Positions 24,051-32,210 are shown, counted from the first letter of the stretch. The stretch is 41,232 bases of DNA from Candidatus Collierbacteria bacterium (GCA_016219325.1 JACRNH010000009.1:1-41232); one strand, 5' to 3'. The notes: generated from the sequence alone by a model not told the origin. Numbers and translations: made by a program.

Positions 24051-24300
24051 CTCTGCCAAGAAGAAAGCAATTTGTTAATCTTCTTGGAAAGAGTTTCTTC
24101 TTTTTAGCAAATCCCTCCGCGATTTGCGGCGCGATTTTCTCTCCGGCTTCATTGGCTTGATATTTAATCTTCCGATGATCAGATGGAATTAAATTTGTCA
24201 GATAATACAGGAGCTCAAGATTTTCTAAAGCCAAACCGTAGATTTCCAGATCGGTGACATCTTTAATCATTTCATAGAATGATAACTGATTAACCGACAA
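24019..24300 (-). CDS. Four-helix-bundle (S23/23S-IVS type) protein within the 2593 intron
   Basis: A 93-residue frame. Residues about 9-65 (EMIKDVTDLEIYGLALENL, LLYYLTNLIPSDHRK, ANEAGEKIAPQIAEGFAKK) match the four-helix-bundle family encoded by 23S intervening sequences, with its hallmark DLE...A.......L...IP and IAEGFAK blocks. After AKKKK the family pattern is lost, and another frame continues with NSFQED and then a stop. The 3' half therefore looks frameshifted or degenerate. Both termini (MSVNQLS and RNRQTENR) are encoded by the heptamer arms that flank it. It may be a decaying gene. Confidence 0.7.
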   Translation of the reverse strand: MSVNQLSFYEMIKDVTDLEIYGLALENLELLYYLTNLIPSDHRKIKYQANEAGEKIAPQIAEGFAKKKKLFPRRLTNCFLLGRDFRNRQTENR

Positions 24301-24350
24301 CAGACAAACTTAAATCCGAAAACAGAAAACTGAGGACCGATAACAGTCAA
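24280..24350. repeat. Heptamer arm flanking the intronic four-helix-bundle gene (side 2)
   Basis: ATAACTGATTAACCGACAAC, CCGAAAACAGAAAACTGAGG and ACCGATAACAG units every 7 nt. Confidence 0.75.
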
Positions 24351-24604
24351 CTTCCCTCGGTATTACCCTAACACATGACAGGTTAAGCATGCAATAGGAA
24401 TTCACCGATATAGTCGATTTTGTTATCGTATCAATTTGCATTAATACGCCGCCTAAATTGACGGTCTGAACCCAGCTCACGTAACGCTTTAATGGGCGAA
24501 CAGTCCAACCCTTGGCAGCTTCTTCACCGCCAGGATGCGTTGAGCCGACATCGAGGTGCCAAACCGCGCCGGCGCTATGGACGCTCGGGCGCGATCAGCC
24601 TGTT

Positions 24605-25498
24605 CACGATTATTATCGTTTCCGAAATTTTCATTTCGGCGCTGACTATATCTTCACCCTGAGATTATAAAAAATAATCGAAGGGGTACGGCGTTTGATT
24701 CGCCAGCCGGCGAATCTCTGTACTTTCTTACAATATTAAAATATTAAAGATTTCCTTCAGTCGATACGGGGTTAATCAATTTATATGACATAGACGCAAT
24801 AATGTATTTTCTAATCAATTGCATTAACTTGTTAGTCTCCGCTACTGAAAATATCAATACTTTATTGCCGTTTTTTTTCAACTTCAATTTCGCTTCTAGG
24901 GCAAAATTATCTTTTAATGCAGTTAATAGGATTACGGCTTCATCAGGCGAAATTTTTGGCAGATAAATATATGCCATCTTATCGCGATGATAAAGATAAC
25001 CGTCATCCATAAACCACACCGCCAAACTTACCGCCTCGGTAAGAAATGACGAAATATTATTCGGAATAGTTTTTTTTCCTTGCCGATAAAACAATCGTTG
25101 AAATTCTCCTATTTGAGGAGAAGAATTTGATTGCCATCGCAAGTAACGATACTCTTTGCCATAAACCGGATTAAAACGCTTAAGTTCTGAAGATTTGCCT
25201 TGAAACAATTTAGAAAATTGTTTGGCTTTCCATTCCAGATACTCGCGCTGTTTTACGCTATGCTCTAACCTAATTCGAGCATTTTTCTTGCCGGTTTTCT
25301 GTAAATAGGCATCGCCCAACACCATTCCGACTAATATGGCTTTTTGTCTTTTAGTCATACATTAATTAACTTCCCACGGTATTACCCAGTATACGCCTCG
25401 TAAAAGGAAGACTAAAACCTTTTCGTATATAGGGCTTCACCGTTATTAGCCGTTTTCTCTGCCCCGATGTTGCCATCGGGACGGGACACAGAAATTGT
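24605..25498 (-). other. Group I intron in 23S at E. coli position 2449
   Basis: Exon ends are GGGGAT and AACAGGCTGATC, which join to the invariant GGGGATAACAGGCTGAT of the peptidyl transferase region. The 5' exon ends in U and the intron in G. Core motifs near the ends include TAATAACGGTGAAGCC and GAAGATATAGTC (P7). At 894 nt it carries a LAGLIDADG endonuclease gene. Ends are inferred from exon alignment. Confidence 0.9.
24744..25358 (-). CDS. LAGLIDADG homing endonuclease
   Basis: A 204-residue intron-encoded endonuclease. The two dodecapeptide motifs are visible: ILVGMVLGDAYL near residue 8 and LAVWFMDDGYL near residue 112, each ending in the catalytic acidic residue. Such enzymes cut intron-less 23S alleles so that the intron is copied in. 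The frame is intact and lies wholly within the 2449 intron, so this intron may still be mobile. Confidence 0.93.
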   Translation of the reverse strand: MTKRQKAILVGMVLGDAYLQKTGKKNARIRLEHSVKQREYLEWKAKQFSKLFQGKSSELKRFNPVYGKEYRYLRWQSNSSPQIGEFQRLFYRQGKKTIPNNISSFLTEAVSLAVWFMDDGYLYHRDKMAYIYLPKISPDEAVILLTALKDNFALEAKLKLKKNGNKVLIFSVAETNKLMQLIRKYIIASMSYKLINPVSTEGNL

Positions 25499-26159
25499 AT
25501 CCCCGGGGTAGCTTTTATCCGTTAAGTCCGGTGTCTCCCACGAAACACACGAAGATCACTATGACCGACTTTCGTCGCTGCTCGGCTTGTTGGCCTCACA
25601 GTCAGGCACTCATTTGCCATTACACGTCCAGCCCGGTTTCCAATCGGGCCAAGAGTACCTTTGTGCGCTTGCGTTACTTTTTAGCAAGCAACCTCCCCAG
25701 TTAAACTACCCGCCACACACGGTCCTTGAAGCCGATCCAGACTTCGTAAGTAATTTGTCAAATTTTAAGTGAGAGGTGTTTCATCGTTGCCTTGCGGCTC
25801 CCTCCTACCCTAAACAACTCAAAATATGACAAAAGTGTGAAGCTATAGTGAAGCTCCCGGGGTCTTTTTGTCCTGCAGTCAGTAGGCCGCATCTTCACAG
25901 CCATTTCAATTTCGCCGAGTCCTCTCTCAAGACAGTTACGGAATGGTTACACCTTTCGTGCACGTCACTAATTAAGTGACTAGGAACTTCGCTTGTATTC
26001 TTCCCTCGCCAATGGCGGGTTTGAGAAAATTTTTCCTAAATTCTTTTCTCCTGCGTGTCGCCACGCAGACGCCACTATTTCTTGTACGTTCATGTTAACT
26101 GAACGTACCTTGACGTATAGTGTGTGAGGATTCTAAAAGAAGTCTAATTAAGAATTAGA

Positions 26160-26298
26160 CGATAGATGGTAGAAAATGGAAAATGGTGGTTGAAGATAGA
26201 AAATAGAAAATAGATTGCTTTTGGCTTTCTACTTTCCATCTTCTACTTTCTACTACTACCTTCTATCCTCTATCATCTACCGTCGCTTTCTATCGCTT
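26160..26298. repeat. Heptamer fold-back element inside the 1931 intron
   Basis: AGAAAAT and GATAGAA units on one arm, and TTTCTAC and TTCTATC units on the other, every 7 nt. Confidence 0.75.
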
Positions 26299-26345
26299 CT
26301 CTTAGCCTTTCCTGCTGATTATCTCTATCCATTGGATTTTTACCA

Positions 26346-26416
26346 TTGTCATTCCGTGCTTGACACGGAATCTATATAAATATTTGTTATAGATTCCCGC
26401 CTGTGCGGGAATGACA
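26346..26416. repeat. ATTCC...GGAAT hairpin repeat inside the 1931 intron
   Basis: CATTCCGTGCTTGACACGGAA and GATTCCCGCCTGTGCGGGAA hairpins joined by TCTATATAAATATTTG. Same family as 4980 and 9341. Confidence 0.8.
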
Positions 26417-26549
26417 GAAAGTGGTACCAATAGCGTATCAAGATCTTCCAGCATTTAGTCAAGTTTTACTAAGGCGGCGCGGATTCCACCTTAGAACAAT
26501 TATAGTTATTGCTGCCGTTCATCGGGGCTTCACTTCCTCGCCCGCAGGA

Positions 26550-26655
26550 AGAAAATACCGAATGACGAATACCGAATACTGAATGAAAAACAAACAAAAA
26601 TATTGCTTGCCCATTCAGTATTCATAATTCAGTATTCAGTATTTCCGTCCTACGG
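26550..26655. repeat. Heptamer fold-back element in 23S near helix 68
   Basis: CCGAATA and CTGAATG units face TTCAGTA units. It replaces the distal part of helix 68, between GAAGCCCCG and GGAAGGTTAAATGACC on the rRNA strand. A sister copy is at 27495-27605. Confidence 0.85.
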
Positions 26656-26964
26656 ACAAGGTCATTTAACCTTCCGACACTGGGCAGGCCTCAGCCTGTA
26701 TACCTCCTCTTTGTGAGTTTGCACAGACCTGTGTTTTTGTTAAACAGTCCTTCCGTATTCTTTGTGTGTCGCCCCGACTTGCGTCGGGACAGGGCATCTC
26801 CCTAAGTTACGCCCAGTTGTTTTGCCTAATTCCTCAAGAGAGGTTCTCTCGTAAGCCTTGGTATTCTCTACCAGTCCACCTGTGTCGGTTTACGGTACGG
26901 GTACCGTTTGAACTCATTGCGACGCTTTTCCCGGCGCCGGAAATCACCCAAATCCCGTCCTCCG

Positions 26965-27135
26965 GACGGGAGAATCCGGTTATCGGTTCTCGGTTGTCAG
27001 TTATCGGTTTCAGGTTAGCCAGTTTTCAGTTTGCCAGTCTTATAAGACCGATAAACCGAAAACCGATAAACTTGAAACTGAAAACCGAAAACAGAAAACT
27101 GATAACTGAATTTCCCTGTCCGAAGGACAGTTTCC
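26965..27135. repeat. Heptamer fold-back element in 23S domain III (first)
   Basis: CGGTTATCGGTTCTCGG units and their complement. It is flanked by small GC hairpins (GTCCTCCGGAC and GTCCGAAGGAC) that cap the host helix. Confidence 0.85.
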
Positions 27136-27489
27136 ATCACCACTCACCCTAAGTTTGACGGATTTTCCGGTTCAAACGAGATTCGTGGATTAGACGTATA
27201 GTCTCTATAACGCTTAGGTTATCCCAACGCGTACCGCCCCAATTAATAACGCTCAAACGGCAGGATCGGAATATCAACCGATTGGACATCGACTACGCCT
27301 TTTAGGCCTCGCCTTAGTTCCCGCCTTACCCCCCGCTGACGAACGTTGCGGGGGAAACCTTGGACATTCGGCCGTCCGAATTCTCATCGGACTCTCGCTA
27401 CTCATACCGGCATTCTCACTACCGTATCCTCCAATCAACCTTACAGTTAATCTTCAAAGAATACGGAACGCTCCCCTACCGATCCTGCG

Positions 27490-27615
27490 CTCCGCGCAGG
27501 AATACCGAATGACGAATACCGAATACTGAATGAAAAACAAACAAAAATATTGCTTGCCCATTCAGTATTCATAATTCAGTATTCAGTATTCAGTATTTCT
27601 GTGCGAAGCACAAGA
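27490..27615. repeat. Heptamer fold-back element in 23S domain III (second)
   Basis: Almost the same sequence as 26555-26645 (ATACCGAATGACGAATACC on one arm, ATTCAGTATTCAGTATT on the other) at a different site in the same rRNA. Confidence 0.85.
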
Positions 27616-28234
27616 TCCTGCAGCTTCGGTGAACTATTTAGCCTCGATACATTTTCGACGCCACGCCACTCGTCCAGTGCGCTGTTACGCGATCTTTTAG
27701 GGATGGCTGCTTCTGAGCCGACCCCCTGGGTGTTTGGGCGACATGACTTCCTTTCCCACTTAATAGTTACTTAGAGACCTTAGCCGACAGTCTGGGCTGT
27801 TTCCCTTTTGTAACACGAGCTTAGCCCCGCATTACTGAGTCCCTTGATGTTCATTCCAGTATTCAGAGTTTGGTTGAACGACGGGCCTTGCGACCTATCA
27901 CTCATCCAGTAGCTTTACCCCTGGAATTTAAATACAAGAGCCTATACCAAAATATATTTCGGGGAGAACCAGCTATCTCCGGACTCGTTTAGCATATAAC
28001 TCCTATCCACAAGTCATCCGAGCATTTTTCAACATACAACGGTTCGGGCCTTCTCCCGATTTTAATCGGGATTCACCCTGCTCATGGATAGCTCGTCCGG
28101 TTTCGGGTCTGGTGTGCGCTACTGATTCGCCCTATTCAGACTCGCTTTCGCTCCGCCTCGCGCCTCGTAAAAGGCTTCGGCTTGCAGCGCAGACCAACTC
28201 GCCGGTTAATTCTTCAATAGGCACGCGATCACTC

Positions 28235-28395
28235 GCCCGCGGGGCGAGAAAGCTCAAAGTGCAAAAATCAAAACGCAAAACTATAGCTCAAAATTAAAAA
28301 CTGTTCAAAAAATATTTCTGAAAGTTTTAAGTTTTAAACTAGGCTTTGAGATTTGAGATTTGAGTTTTGAGTTTCCTTGTCCCACGGACAAGCTC
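28235..28395. repeat. Heptamer fold-back element in 23S (domain II region)
   Basis: CTCAAAGTGCAAAAATCAAA on one arm and TTTGAGATTTGAGATTTGAG on the other. The closest relative is at 29165-29300, in the 23S leader. Confidence 0.8.
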
Positions 28396-28679
28396 TCACT
28401 GTTTGTTAGCAAACGGTTTCAGGAACTTTTCACGGGGTCTCTCACCCTTCTTTTTCACCTTTCCCTCACGGTACTGGTACGCTATCGGTAAAAACAGGTA
28501 TTTAGCCTTGCCTCGTGGTCGAGGCTGATTCAATCAAGAGTTTGCCGTCTCTCGACTTACTCGGGAAATTCCTACAGAATTTTATGGATTTCGCGTACGC
28601 GGCTTTCACGCTCTTTGGCTGCCTATTCCACGGCATTCTGCTATCCAAAAATCCTTAAAAAGGACTCCCACAACCCCAG

Positions 28680-28885
28680 CGCGCAGCGCGGGAAAATCCG
28701 GTTGTCGGTTCTCGGTTGTCAGTTATCGGTTTCAGGTTAGCCAGTTTTCAGTTTGCCAGTCTTAATAAGACCGATAAACCGAAAACCGATAAACTTGAAA
28801 CTGAAAACCGAAAACAGAAAAAACCGAAAACAGAAAACTGATAACTGAATTTCCCGGTGCTACGCGCGGTATCGCGCATTGCTGC
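28680..28885. repeat. Heptamer fold-back element in 23S domain I
   Basis: CGGTTGTCGGTTCTCGGTTG and its imperfect complement, flanked by GC hairpins. It carries a small internal duplication of AAAACCGAAAACAG compared with its sisters. Confidence 0.85.
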
Positions 28886-29164
28886 GCGATCTGTTTCCAG
28901 ATTCGGAAATCGCCGGATCAAAGCCTGTTTGGCAGCTCCCCGACGCTATCGGCGCCTACACCGTCCTTCTTCGGCCTGTTTTTCCAAGGCATCCGCCGTT
29001 TGCTTTATTGAAACAACTTTCGGATACACCCTGATTTTTCGTAAAACGAAAAATCAGACGGTGGATCCAACCCGCCAGCAATTGCGCCATGAGGCCCGTC
29101 AAACGGGCTCGAATGGCAAAATGCGGCGGGATAAATATATGGCCTACTTTATCTTGCGCACAGC

Positions 29165-29300
29165 GCGAGAAAGCTCAAAGTGCAAAAATCAAAGTGCAAA
29201 ACCACAACTCAAAGTTAAAAACTATCAGGAAAAATTAATTTCTGAAAGTTTTGAGTTTTGAACTAGGCTTTGAGATTTGAGATTTGAGTTTTGAGTTTCC
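29165..29300. repeat. Heptamer fold-back element in the 23S leader
   Basis: Lies between the 5' processing arm and the mature 23S. It has the same CTCAAAGTG/TTTGAGA type as 28250-28380. Confidence 0.75.
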
Positions 29301-29316
29301 TTGTGCCATGCACAAG

Positions 29317-29335
29317 ATTTCCGAACACTTATTCG
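29317..29335. other. 5' arm of the pre-23S processing stem
   Basis: Exact 19-nt reverse complement of 23323-23341 on the other side of 23S. Confidence 0.85.
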
Positions 29336-29451
29336 AATCTTAATTTGAATAAGTATTCTTTATGAATTGTCAAAGAGCGAAACTAGATTTTTAGTACCTA
29401 GTATCCGGCGCCTGATCAATCAAAAGCCCCAGATTCTGAGAACTAAAACTG

Positions 29452-29523
29452 TGGACCTGACCGGATTTGAACCGGTAACCCCTACATTGCAAATGTAGTG
29501 CTCTGCCGTTGAGCTACAGGCCC
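29452..29523 (-). tRNA. tRNA-Ala(TGC)
   Basis: Acceptor arm GGGCCTG/CAGGTCC with G3:U70, anticodon stem CTACA/TGTAG with loop TTTGCAA, so anticodon TGC. It lies at the head of the rRNA unit, where a 16S-23S spacer tRNA would be, but no 16S precedes it. With the two tRNAs near 3.7 kb, the window holds all three alanine anticodons. No CCA is encoded. Confidence 0.95.
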
Positions 29524-29660
29524 AATCGGTTATCAGTTTTCTGTTTTCGGTTCTCAGTTTCAAGTTTATCTGTTATCGGTCATTCGGTTCTAAACAGGCA
29601 GACAGAAAACCGATTAACCAAAATCAGACAACCGACAACTGAAATCCGATAACTGAATCG
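29523..29660. repeat. Heptamer fold-back element upstream of tRNA-Ala
   Basis: CGGTTATCAGTTTTCTGTTT units face ACAACTGAAATCCGATAACTG units directly at the 5' end of the tRNA, inside the presumed transcript. Confidence 0.8.
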
Positions 29661-29709
29661 GTCCAATCTCCATCAATGTCAATTGTTTCAGAAAAATTAA
29701 AAAGAAGTT

Positions 29710-29790
29710 TTACTCTTCGCCGCCGCAATCACCGTCACACCCACCGCAAGGGCATTGGTTGAGTTGACTAATGGAAAAATTTTTCTTCAT
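29710..29790 (-). CDS. Cysteine-rich micropeptide at the head of the rRNA unit
   Basis: A 26-codon frame, ATG to TAA, encodes a basic N terminus (MKKNFSISQLNQ) and a CPCGGCDGDCGGEE tail with four cysteines. It starts about 25 nt downstream of the expected transcription start of the rRNA promoter and precedes tRNA-Ala. A longer in-frame TTG start at 29838 would overlap the promoter and is unlikely. There is no strong ribosome-binding site. It could be a leader peptide, a small metal-binding protein, a modified-peptide precursor or chance. Confidence 0.4.
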   Translation of the reverse strand: MKKNFSISQLNQCPCGGCDGDCGGEE

Positions 29791-29821
29791 GAACTTTTTA
29801 ACTTCTTCTGAACTTGAAGCG

Positions 29822-29851
29822 AGTATACCATAAGCCAAATCTTGCGGTCAA
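29822..29851 (-). promoter_or_regulatory. Promoter of the tRNA-Ala/23S/5S unit
   Basis: TTGACC (29846-29851), 18 nt, TATACT (29822-29827) on the minus strand. It overlaps, back to back, the promoter of the plus-strand gene at 29878. Confidence 0.65.
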
Positions 29852-29870
29852 TAGCGAAATGGTGTATATT
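29842..29870 (+). promoter_or_regulatory. Promoter of the 29878 gene, overlapping the rRNA promoter
   Basis: TTGCGG (29842-29847), 17 nt, TATATT (29865-29870). The ATG follows after 7 nt, so the transcript should be leaderless. The two divergent promoters share about 10 nt and probably exclude each other. Confidence 0.6.
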
Positions 29871-29877
29871 TTGGAGA

Positions 29878-30180
29878 ATGAGTGACGAAGCGCCAAAACT
29901 TGAGCCGGAAGAGATTTTGCCAGCGCAAGCAAAACGTCAGGCCGCGGCTGAAACTGCAGCCACGATAATGGCAACGCTTGGTGATCAACAAGCAGAAGCA
30001 AAGGGAATTGCCGCGGCCGCCGCCGGCAGAGTCTTAGATACTCTAGCCCCCGGACAAGCAAACGCGACTGCGTCTTCCGAAACAATCCAAAGAGCCGCTG
30101 GACGAATTGCAAACAATCAACAATTACCCGGCCCAACTCTAGTACAAAGGCTTATTAATAAAATTAGGGGCGTAAAATAA
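29878..30180 (+). CDS. Small Ala/Gln-rich hypothetical protein
   Basis: A 100-residue soluble, helix-prone protein (EPEEILPAQAKRQAAAETAA, then repeated Ala, Gln and Gly) ending in a basic LVQRLINKIRGVK. There is no recognised domain. I prefer the ATG at 29878 because a -10 box ends 7 nt upstream; the frame opens further but would run through the promoter. It precedes the glycosidase gene by 16 nt and may be co-transcribed with it. Confidence 0.6.
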   Translation: MSDEAPKLEPEEILPAQAKRQAAAETAATIMATLGDQQAEAKGIAAAAAGRVLDTLAPGQANATASSETIQRAAGRIANNQQLPGPTLVQRLINKIRGVK

Positions 30181-30196
30181 TTTTAGACAAATCTTT

Positions 30197-31669
30197 GTGA
30201 AGAATATTGTTATTCTCCTCCTCTTCCTTCTTCTCTTTACCGCTGGCGGAATCGCAATTTGGAAATTTTTAATTTCCTCCAATCCGGTTTCCAACATCTC
30301 CTCTGCCACTAAAATCACCCCTGTCCCCACCCCCTCTCCGGCAACAATTCTAAAAGTTATTTCCGGCTCGGCCAAAATAAAAACCGCAGATAATGAAATC
30401 ACCGCCAGCCCGTCGGCCGGAACCGCGGTCGAAATCAATGCCGTTATTTCCACCTCAAGCGACTCTTTGGCTCAAATAGAAATCGGCGAGAATAATGTCA
30501 TCCGCATCGCTCCCGACTCCAATTTGACTTATCAGTCCCAAGGACATTTTTCCCAAACTTTGGGGACAATTTATATCAGGGTAAAAAATCTTTTAGGATT
30601 AGGCGGAGAATTCACTTTGGAAACCCCGACCGTCGTCGCTGCCGTCCGCGGGACCGGCTTCGCCTCGTTTATAAAAAATCCCCGCCAAGTTAAACTGGTC
30701 GCCACAGAACATAATATTGACCTTTCTTCAACCGCCATCAACGAAAAACAAACTTTGACGGAAAATTCCCAAGCCGAATCGGATGACAAATCTCTAAAAT
30801 TATCCCCGGCAAAATTATCCGATGAAGAAAAAAACTGGATAGAAAATAATAAAATTGCCGACGAAAATGGCTTAATGCCAACTTTGACTCCGGCCCCAAC
30901 TTCCAAACCCTTGGCCCCGACCCTGACTCCTGTTCCAACTAAACCGCCTTTAACATCGATGCCTTCTGAAGGCTTAAATACCGGCCAAGTTGTAACATCC
31001 CGGGGAAATTTTAATTTAACCTGCGTCGGGGGGCAAAAGACCAATACTAAAATTATGACTGATTCCGCCTCCGATTCCGATTGCCGCGACAATTGTCCGG
31101 TTATGCCATTGCACGAATACGCCGCCAAAAACGGAGCTTACGCCGCCATCAACGGCATGTATTTTTGCCCGCCGGATTATCCCCAATGCGCTGACAAAAA
31201 AAATTCCTTTGATACTTTATTTTTTATTTCCCGCCTTAAGACCTATCTTAATTCCGCCAATAATATTTACTCAACTTTGCCTTGGCTGGCTATTGAATCC
31301 AACGGCAATCCCCTGTTTTACGACCAAACCGTGAAATGGGGACGGGACAGCGGAATCCAAGCCGGAACCGCCGGTAATCCGCTTTTGGTGAAAGATAAAA
31401 ATATGGTAGCGGATGAGGGGAAATTAGACGACAAACAGCGGAACGTTAAATCCAACCGCGGGGCGATCGTTGAGGCCGGATCGTTAATTTACGCCTGCAC
31501 TGTTGCCAAAGCCACAGTCATGGATTCGGCTGACGTTTATCAAGCTCTCGGAGCTGACAATGCCATGAATATTGACGGCGGCGGATCCACCGCTTTATGG
31601 TTTAACGGCCGTTATATTTTCGATCCCGGCCGGAATCTTCCAACGGCGATAATGTTTGCAAAGAGATAA
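30197..31669 (+). CDS. FecR-like / phosphodiester glycosidase membrane protein
   Basis: A 490-residue protein with a GTG start. An N-terminal membrane anchor (about 3-22) is followed by a FecR-like beta domain (about 50-165; GSAKIKTADNEITASPSAG, VAAVRGTGF), a Pro/Thr linker (about 235-260), and a C-terminal NAGPA/DUF2233 domain (about 265-490). The last has AAINGMYF, SNRGAIVE and the hallmark AMNIDGGGSTALW. NAGPA-type enzymes cleave phosphodiester-linked sugars. Outside the cell this could trim or process cell-surface glycopolymers of the cell or its host. A palindrome of the GGCC family follows the stop as a terminator. Confidence 0.87.
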   Translation: MKNIVILLLFLLLFTAGGIAIWKFLISSNPVSNISSATKITPVPTPSPATILKVISGSAKIKTADNEITASPSAGTAVEINAVISTSSDSLAQIEIGENNVIRIAPDSNLTYQSQGHFSQTLGTIYIRVKNLLGLGGEFTLETPTVVAAVRGTGFASFIKNPRQVKLVATEHNIDLSSTAINEKQTLTENSQAESDDKSLKLSPAKLSDEEKNWIENNKIADENGLMPTLTPAPTSKPLAPTLTPVPTKPPLTSMPSEGLNTGQVVTSRGNFNLTCVGGQKTNTKIMTDSASDSDCRDNCPVMPLHEYAAKNGAYAAINGMYFCPPDYPQCADKKNSFDTLFFISRLKTYLNSANNIYSTLPWLAIESNGNPLFYDQTVKWGRDSGIQAGTAGNPLLVKDKNMVADEGKLDDKQRNVKSNRGAIVEAGSLIYACTVAKATVMDSADVYQALGADNAMNIDGGGSTALWFNGRYIFDPGRNLPTAIMFAKR

Positions 31670-31670
31670 T

Positions 31671-31698
31671 AGCCGCAAAAAGGCCTGGCCTTTTTGGT
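31671..31698. terminator. AAAAAGGCCTGGCCTTTTT hairpin
   Basis: Hairpin with a T run 2 nt after the stop of the glycosidase gene. It is also a diverged member of the GGCCGGGCC family (preceded by TAGCCGC). Confidence 0.7.
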
Positions 31699-31744
31699 AA
31701 TTTCAGCTATTGCAAACGCAAAGAAAAGTGATATAAAAAAGATT

Positions 31745-31834
31745 ATGGATAAAACAGATAATTGTCCAAGTTGCAAAAAAGAATTAACTCTCGATTCTAC
31801 AGTTCCCGTCGTTCTCTCTCTTGGCAAAGTTTAG
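31745..31834 (+). CDS. Possible 29-residue peptide with CPSC motif
   Basis: A short frame (MDKTDNCPSCKKELTLDS and 11 more residues) ending 6 nt before the next gene. The CPSCKKEL segment resembles half of a zinc ribbon, so it may be the remnant of a longer gene. Evidence is weak. Confidence 0.3.
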   Translation: MDKTDNCPSCKKELTLDSTVPVVLSLGKV

Positions 31835-31840
31835 ATATTT

Positions 31841-32173
31841 ATGGCAGAACTCATAAAACAATTAATTCTTCCGGCCAGTCTTCAAGGAGAGATCATAGCA
31901 AAACCGAGTGATAAGGAGAGAATCATCGCCCATAATGACAGAATTGTGAATATAAAAATTTTAGAAACGGCCACATTTGCTTTACCGGCATTTCTTGGGG
32001 CGGGGGTGTTAGCATTTTCTAAAGAATCTGTTGAAATTATGCCAACTGTAAAAGCGTTTGCGCTTGTTCTAATGTGTGCTATCTCTACATTTGCGACGCT
32101 CACCACAGCCCAGATTGTTGATATATGTTTCTTTTACGCCAGATTTGAAACAAGCAAACATCCGTTGCGGTAA
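31841..32173 (+). CDS. Two-helix membrane protein, hypothetical
   Basis: A 110-residue protein with a polar N terminus (about 1-38), two membrane helices (about 41-60, FALPAFLGAGVLAF, and 69-92, AFALVLMCAISTFATLTTAQI) and a short basic tail. No family is recognised. It is followed by an inverted repeat and a GGCC-type palindrome. Confidence 0.6.
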   Translation: MAELIKQLILPASLQGEIIAKPSDKERIIAHNDRIVNIKILETATFALPAFLGAGVLAFSKESVEIMPTVKAFALVLMCAISTFATLTTAQIVDICFFYARFETSKHPLR

Positions 32174-32210
32174 TAAACATCTCAATATTCGCGTTCTTGG
32201 CGTCAACTCA

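Larger units (their letters stand above)
23891..24460 (-). other. Group I intron in 23S at E. coli position 2593
   Basis: Lies between exon ends GGTTCAGACCGT and CGCAAGACAGG, which join to the conserved sequence with U2593 as the last 5' exon base. The intron ends in G, as group I introns do. Core motifs are visible: TATCGGTGAATTCC, TAATACCGAGGG, GTAGAGACTAAACGTC and ATGATATAGTCC, the last two forming P7. Position 2593 is a classic group I site. At 570 nt it encodes no homing endonuclease. It carries instead a four-helix-bundle reading frame between heptamer arms. Exact ends are inferred from exon alignment. Confidence 0.85.
25994..26487 (-). other. Group I intron in 23S at E. coli position 1931
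   Basis: The 5' exon CTAAGGT ends at U1931 and pairs with the internal guide GCCTTAG a few bases inside, giving the expected U-G at the splice site. Core motifs are ATAATCAGCAGGAAAGGC and a P7 formed by CACTAT (in ACACACTATACGTC) and ATAGTG (in AAGAAATAGTGG). Exon resumes at AGCGAAGTTCC. The 3' boundary is uncertain because the base before AGCG is A rather than the usual G. There is no reading frame. A heptamer element and a hairpin repeat lie in its peripheral region. Confidence 0.75.

Noticed and set aside
28112..28297. Additional group I intron in 23S domain II
   Set aside because: Exon sequence is continuous here and no P7-like motif pair is seen. The extra length is explained by the heptamer element at 28235-28395.
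25495..29261. Plus-strand and minus-strand open frames across the rRNA region (for example 26766-27152 and 28857-29261)
   Set aside because: They translate rRNA or heptamer repeats and have no family resemblance. Only the LAGLIDADG gene and the four-helix-bundle frame are credible there.
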